Source: Anseranas semipalmata (lineage: Eukaryota; Chordata; Aves; Anseriformes; Anseranatidae). From it: a stretch of 64,000 bases of DNA. The DNA lies in assembly GCA_013399115.1 (NCBI GenBank), contig VXAA01000906.1, forward strand, positions 165,515 to 229,514, in the 5' to 3' direction. Below are positions 60,935 to 64,000 of this stretch, one piece after another (within the stretch, counting starts at the first letter, position 1; every line of letters begins with the position of its first letter). The position numbers and the translations under genes are program-made. The notes below the pieces were generated by a model. The model was not told where the DNA came from. It saw only the letters and a program-made list of their open reading frames with translations, and ran no database searches.

Positions 60935-62155
60935 GTGAGTGTAATGATTTTAGAGTGGCATTATTGTTGGCTACAGCAAAGATGAAACGCTGCCTGTGTT
61001 CCCTTAGCAGACTTTACTGTAGTGCCACCATGAAAGATCTGAAGATCATTATTTACTGGAAATAAAAGAACAAGGCAGAAATCGATTACTACGACACTAG
61101 ATTTATGTCTCCATTGCACTCTATATACATCTCCTATTTGTTCTAACTTCATGGAAGGATATTTAATACATAATGGAAAGAGGCTTTTGCTTTTGATTTA
61201 TTTTTTGTTTATTATTTTTGGCATTCCTTGGAGAAATTCTGGAAATCAATACTTGGATGTAAGTGTGCGTGGATGCAGGTAGTGGGAGGCAGTGGCGATT
61301 GATGTAGCTGTGCATCTTTGCACTGCCGCGAGGATCTGGCATACACAGCACTCGGTTGTTGCAGTAGAAGGCACTCAGCTTAGGAGGGGATGAAGTTGTA
61401 TTTTATCTGTCATTTGCTTACGTACAGTGATCCAAGAAGCACAGGTAAATTTGGGTGCATAACAAAGCTGGAAAAAATCCCACTGACTTGCAACTGTTTA
61501 GTTGCCCCTCTTCCAGACAAGATCATGCTTTGGAAGTATGTTGTTAGTCCTTTTGTCTCCTCTTGTCTCACATGTGGAATAAGGAATTAGAATGTTGTTG
61601 GTTCAAATCGCAGTAACAGTGAAGAACCTCTGTGGATGATGTGTGACCCCTCAAGGTGTCAAGGGTGCTGGTTGTATGAAATGGCACTGGGCTTTTCCAC
61701 CTCATGGGCCGCTCCCAAACCCTGCAACGTGAAGCATTAAATGTTTCCCCTTCTGCATTACTTTGCGATGAGGAAAAAATGATGCTGCTTCCTAGGCGGA
61801 AAGGTTTATTCCCTTTGCTGCATGCTGGTTTTTAGTCATGAGCATGAGCAGATGCCCATCAGCAGCAGTTAGGTTTACTCCTGTGCGACACTGACCGGCA
61901 GTAGCTCAGATTATGTGTATCCTCTCTGGTTGCACAGTTCAGAAAACACAGCTACCTTTCTAAAACATCTATCAATAACAATTTCTGGCTGATATATAGT
62001 TTTATGAAAAACAGTCAGCATCAGCTGAAGCCTAGCAATGCATCTCCACCAGGGCTTCCTGGAGCAGAGCGATCGATACCCTCAGTTAAGTTTATGAGGA
62101 TGCCGTGAAACCCTGTAAATGCAGTGGCATTCTCTCCAACCTTTCTTGTAGCCCA
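60935..62155. other. Non-coding stretch, nothing firm
   Basis: ggttcaaatcgcag at 61594-61607, with gtgtgacccc about 40 bases later, hints at a MIR remnant but is not convincing. Otherwise unique sequence. Confidence 0.45.
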
Positions 62156-62389
62156 TCAATTACAGACTAAAAGGTCAGTCTTGCTGTAGGAAAAGTCTGT
62201 CCTCGGTAAAGATTTTCTTCTTCTTTTCCTGCTCTGCAGGGGGGAGGGTGTTTGTTTTGGCAAGAGCTGTTCCTTTACAGCAAACCTTGCCAAAGGAGCC
62301 TGAGAAAAATCCTTCTTGCTGTTCCGGTCTTCTTGCTCTTCTATCTCTGAATCCTTGCTGGTAAGCCGTGGGTATTTTGCAGCTTGCAA
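62156..62389 (-). other. Protein-like open frame, possible exon, unproven
   Basis: Minus-strand frame of 77 codons ending in TGA, rich in charged residues (DSEIEEQEDRNSKKDF) with a basic nuclear-signal-like cluster SRKRRRKSLPR near residues 53-63. Inside it, ccctccccctgcag at about 62240 is a strong acceptor followed by a purine-rich, enhancer-like exon start. There is no ATG near its 5' edge and no strong donor before the stop, so it does not join neatly to the exon at 54836-55083. Could be a chance frame. Confidence 0.25.
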
Positions 62390-64000
62390 TTGCCCACTCT
62401 AAACATGGAAACAGCTAGTGGTGATGCACAGTCTGTACTGAGCTGTGAGAGGGTAAATGCAGCTCAAAGCACGCGCCACACCATGCTGTTAGCAGTTGTC
62501 TGTCTTGCTGGCAGTCCTTCTGAAACGATTCTGATCCTCCCCGAGGAACTCCACAAGGTGATAAAGCCAGCTGTGAGGGGAATGCCAGTCCTGCATCTGC
62601 CTTCGTGTTCTCTGTGCTCCTTGCGTATGGAAAACTTGTCCCACACGTGGCTGTCTGAGTACAGCCGAGGAAACAGCCCTGCTGTGTGGGGCTGGATGCG
62701 TCCGTAGTCCACCCCTAGGCAAGAGGCTTCAGCAGCAGTGCGGGTCTCGGCTGCTGCAGAGCGGAGCTGGTTGGAAACTTCTATCCCATTTTAATGGTCA
62801 GTTAGTTCAAAAATGGGCACCGTTGGCTTAGCTCCATTCGCCCCAGTGCTTTGACTCCGAGTAGGAATACTTGAGCCATTGCTGAGCGGTTCGGGATGGT
62901 GCTCTCTGATGTTTTATTGAAAAACTGTCACCAAATGCGTATGCATTCATGTATATTCATAAACTACTTGCAACGTTCAGCAAATGATAATGGGGTCGAA
63001 GGAGAGGAAGAAATCCTAAATAAGCTTGAAAACTACTGTGGGAGTGAGTAAATGCCTTCTTCTACTAATGACAATAATCCCAATCTAACAACTGTAACAC
63101 CTGCTAAAAAACAGGCTACTTCCAGCCCTGAAATCTAAATGAAAGCTTGCTGGCCAGAGTCCAACCAGCCGGGGAAAACCCGGAGGACCCCTCCATGTTA
63201 GGCTGGATGTCAGCGCAGCAATGATGTTCCTGCTTTTTTTGTTGGGAACTAAATGTTTTTGTCCTGGTATGGGGCTACCCCCCAGCGTGCCAAGGGAGGG
63301 TGCAAGAGTCCCTCCAAAAATCTGTTTTTCTTGCTTTGCTTCAGCTAAAGGCCCAGAAGCCTTGAATGATTTGCTTTGATGTGCCAGTCTGAGGGCAAAC
63401 CATAAAATGGTTCAGTGGGACCGGGTTAAACAGGCGACTCTGAGCAGGGGAAAAGGTAGGGCTGAAATAGGAACTTCACTGTAACCATTAGGTTTACCGC
63501 AAAGGAGTACCGTACGTTGTGCTGATAGATGTCTTCAGTACTGTGTATGCATATATTTATTTCATATCTACAGTGTCTTTTTTGGGCCCAGAGGAGATCA
63601 GCAAATTAAATCCACTTCCAAAAGGGAATGCAAGCTGTATGTAGATCATCCTCGCTGCTGGAGCCCTGGCGCAGCTGCGGCTCTGGATTGCTCCCATCTA
63701 CTTTCCTTTCGCATGGGGACGGAGGGACACATTCTTCTCTGGGAAGCGGTGCTGTTCACATAAAGCATGACACGGGCCTCGTGCAGTGCATGACAGGAGG
63801 TAGGCTGTGACATGCCAAATTTGGATGTCTGCCAGGCATCTCCACACCGTTTAATGAATTTTCATATGAATGTGCTTGAAAACTCACTACCCGGGTACAG
63901 CATTTGGCTGAAAATCCTTGTAAGCATCCAATCAGCAAGTGGAAATCACACCGTGACTCAGGGAACTGATCACACAACTTGACGGCTGCATTTGTAAGTG
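62390..64000. other. Non-coding stretch, nothing firm
   Basis: Overlapping frames at 62384-62722 on both strands look like chance. Short AT-rich patches at 62925-63000 (gcgtatgcattcatgtatattcat) and 63840-63900 (gtttaatgaattttcatatg) have homeodomain or POU-like strings but are too small to call. Confidence 0.45.

Noticed and set aside
61591..61680. Box B-like ggttcaaatcgc as a tRNA gene or MIR
   Set aside because: No box A or cloverleaf upstream, and the MIR core afterwards is too weak and wrongly spaced.
1..64000. CRISPR array, prophage, bacterial operon or intact endogenous retrovirus
   Set aside because: No regularly spaced repeats, no ribosome-binding-site-led gene rows, and no paired LTRs or gag-pol frames were seen.

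Overview
The window reads as bird nuclear DNA. It has very few repeats, and the clearest ones are decayed CR1 LINE 3' ends with the avian hallmarks (agaatcatagaat...; ggttggaagagatctt...; ...ttggactcgacgatctt...). It also carries relics of older amniote elements (MIR, an L2-like reverse transcriptase tail, a tRNA-like fragment). No bacterial gene organisation, CRISPR array, rRNA or intact transposon is present. The host species cannot be fixed from sequence alone; a galliform or another bird with a Sanger-era assembly is compatible with the single N in a C run at 36334. 

Almost all of the 64 kb is non-coding. Long open frames occur on both strands, mostly in GC-richer stretches, and overlap one another in several frames; they look like chance ORFs. 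The one stretch I would annotate as protein coding is at 54836-55083 on the minus strand. It is preceded by a good splice acceptor with a branch-point-like sequence, ends in a stop, and encodes a charged, helical, ordinary-looking C-terminus. I do not recognise the protein. Two weaker exon-like segments (60788-60934 plus; 62156-62389 minus) are recorded as candidates only. 

The rest resembles a regulatory gene desert or very large introns. Blocks of unique, AT-rich, homeodomain/SOX/POU/GATA-site-rich sequence alternate with featureless sequence. The strongest blocks by eye are 5171-5600, 9420-9740, 10862-11070, 16560-17640, 18380-18790, 19070-19990, 26060-26440, 27690-28010, 33440-33570, 36720-37010, 41460-42460, 42830-43090, 46180-46345, 53640-54330 and 57010-57560. 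Four of them hold perfect 12-14 bp palindromes with a TAAT/ATTA core. A small CpG-rich patch (17650-17830) sits inside the densest cluster, and another lies at 43286-43440. Conservation cannot be measured here, so these calls rest on composition and motif content and need a multi-species alignment. 

Layout: 1-16 kb, mostly plain sequence with three candidate regulatory blocks and one CR1; 16.5-20.5 kb, dense candidate enhancer cluster; 20.4-41.3 kb, plain sequence with scattered old repeats (CR1 x3, MIR x2, L2-like, tRNA-like); 41.4-43.4 kb, second candidate regulatory cluster and a CpG patch; 43.5-53.6 kb, mostly plain; 53.6-55.1 kb, candidate regulatory block beside the terminal exon; 55.1-64 kb, plain with one further block. 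Genes do not work together here in any visible way. The plausible reading is long-range regulatory DNA of a developmental gene, with one end of a minus-strand gene embedded in it.
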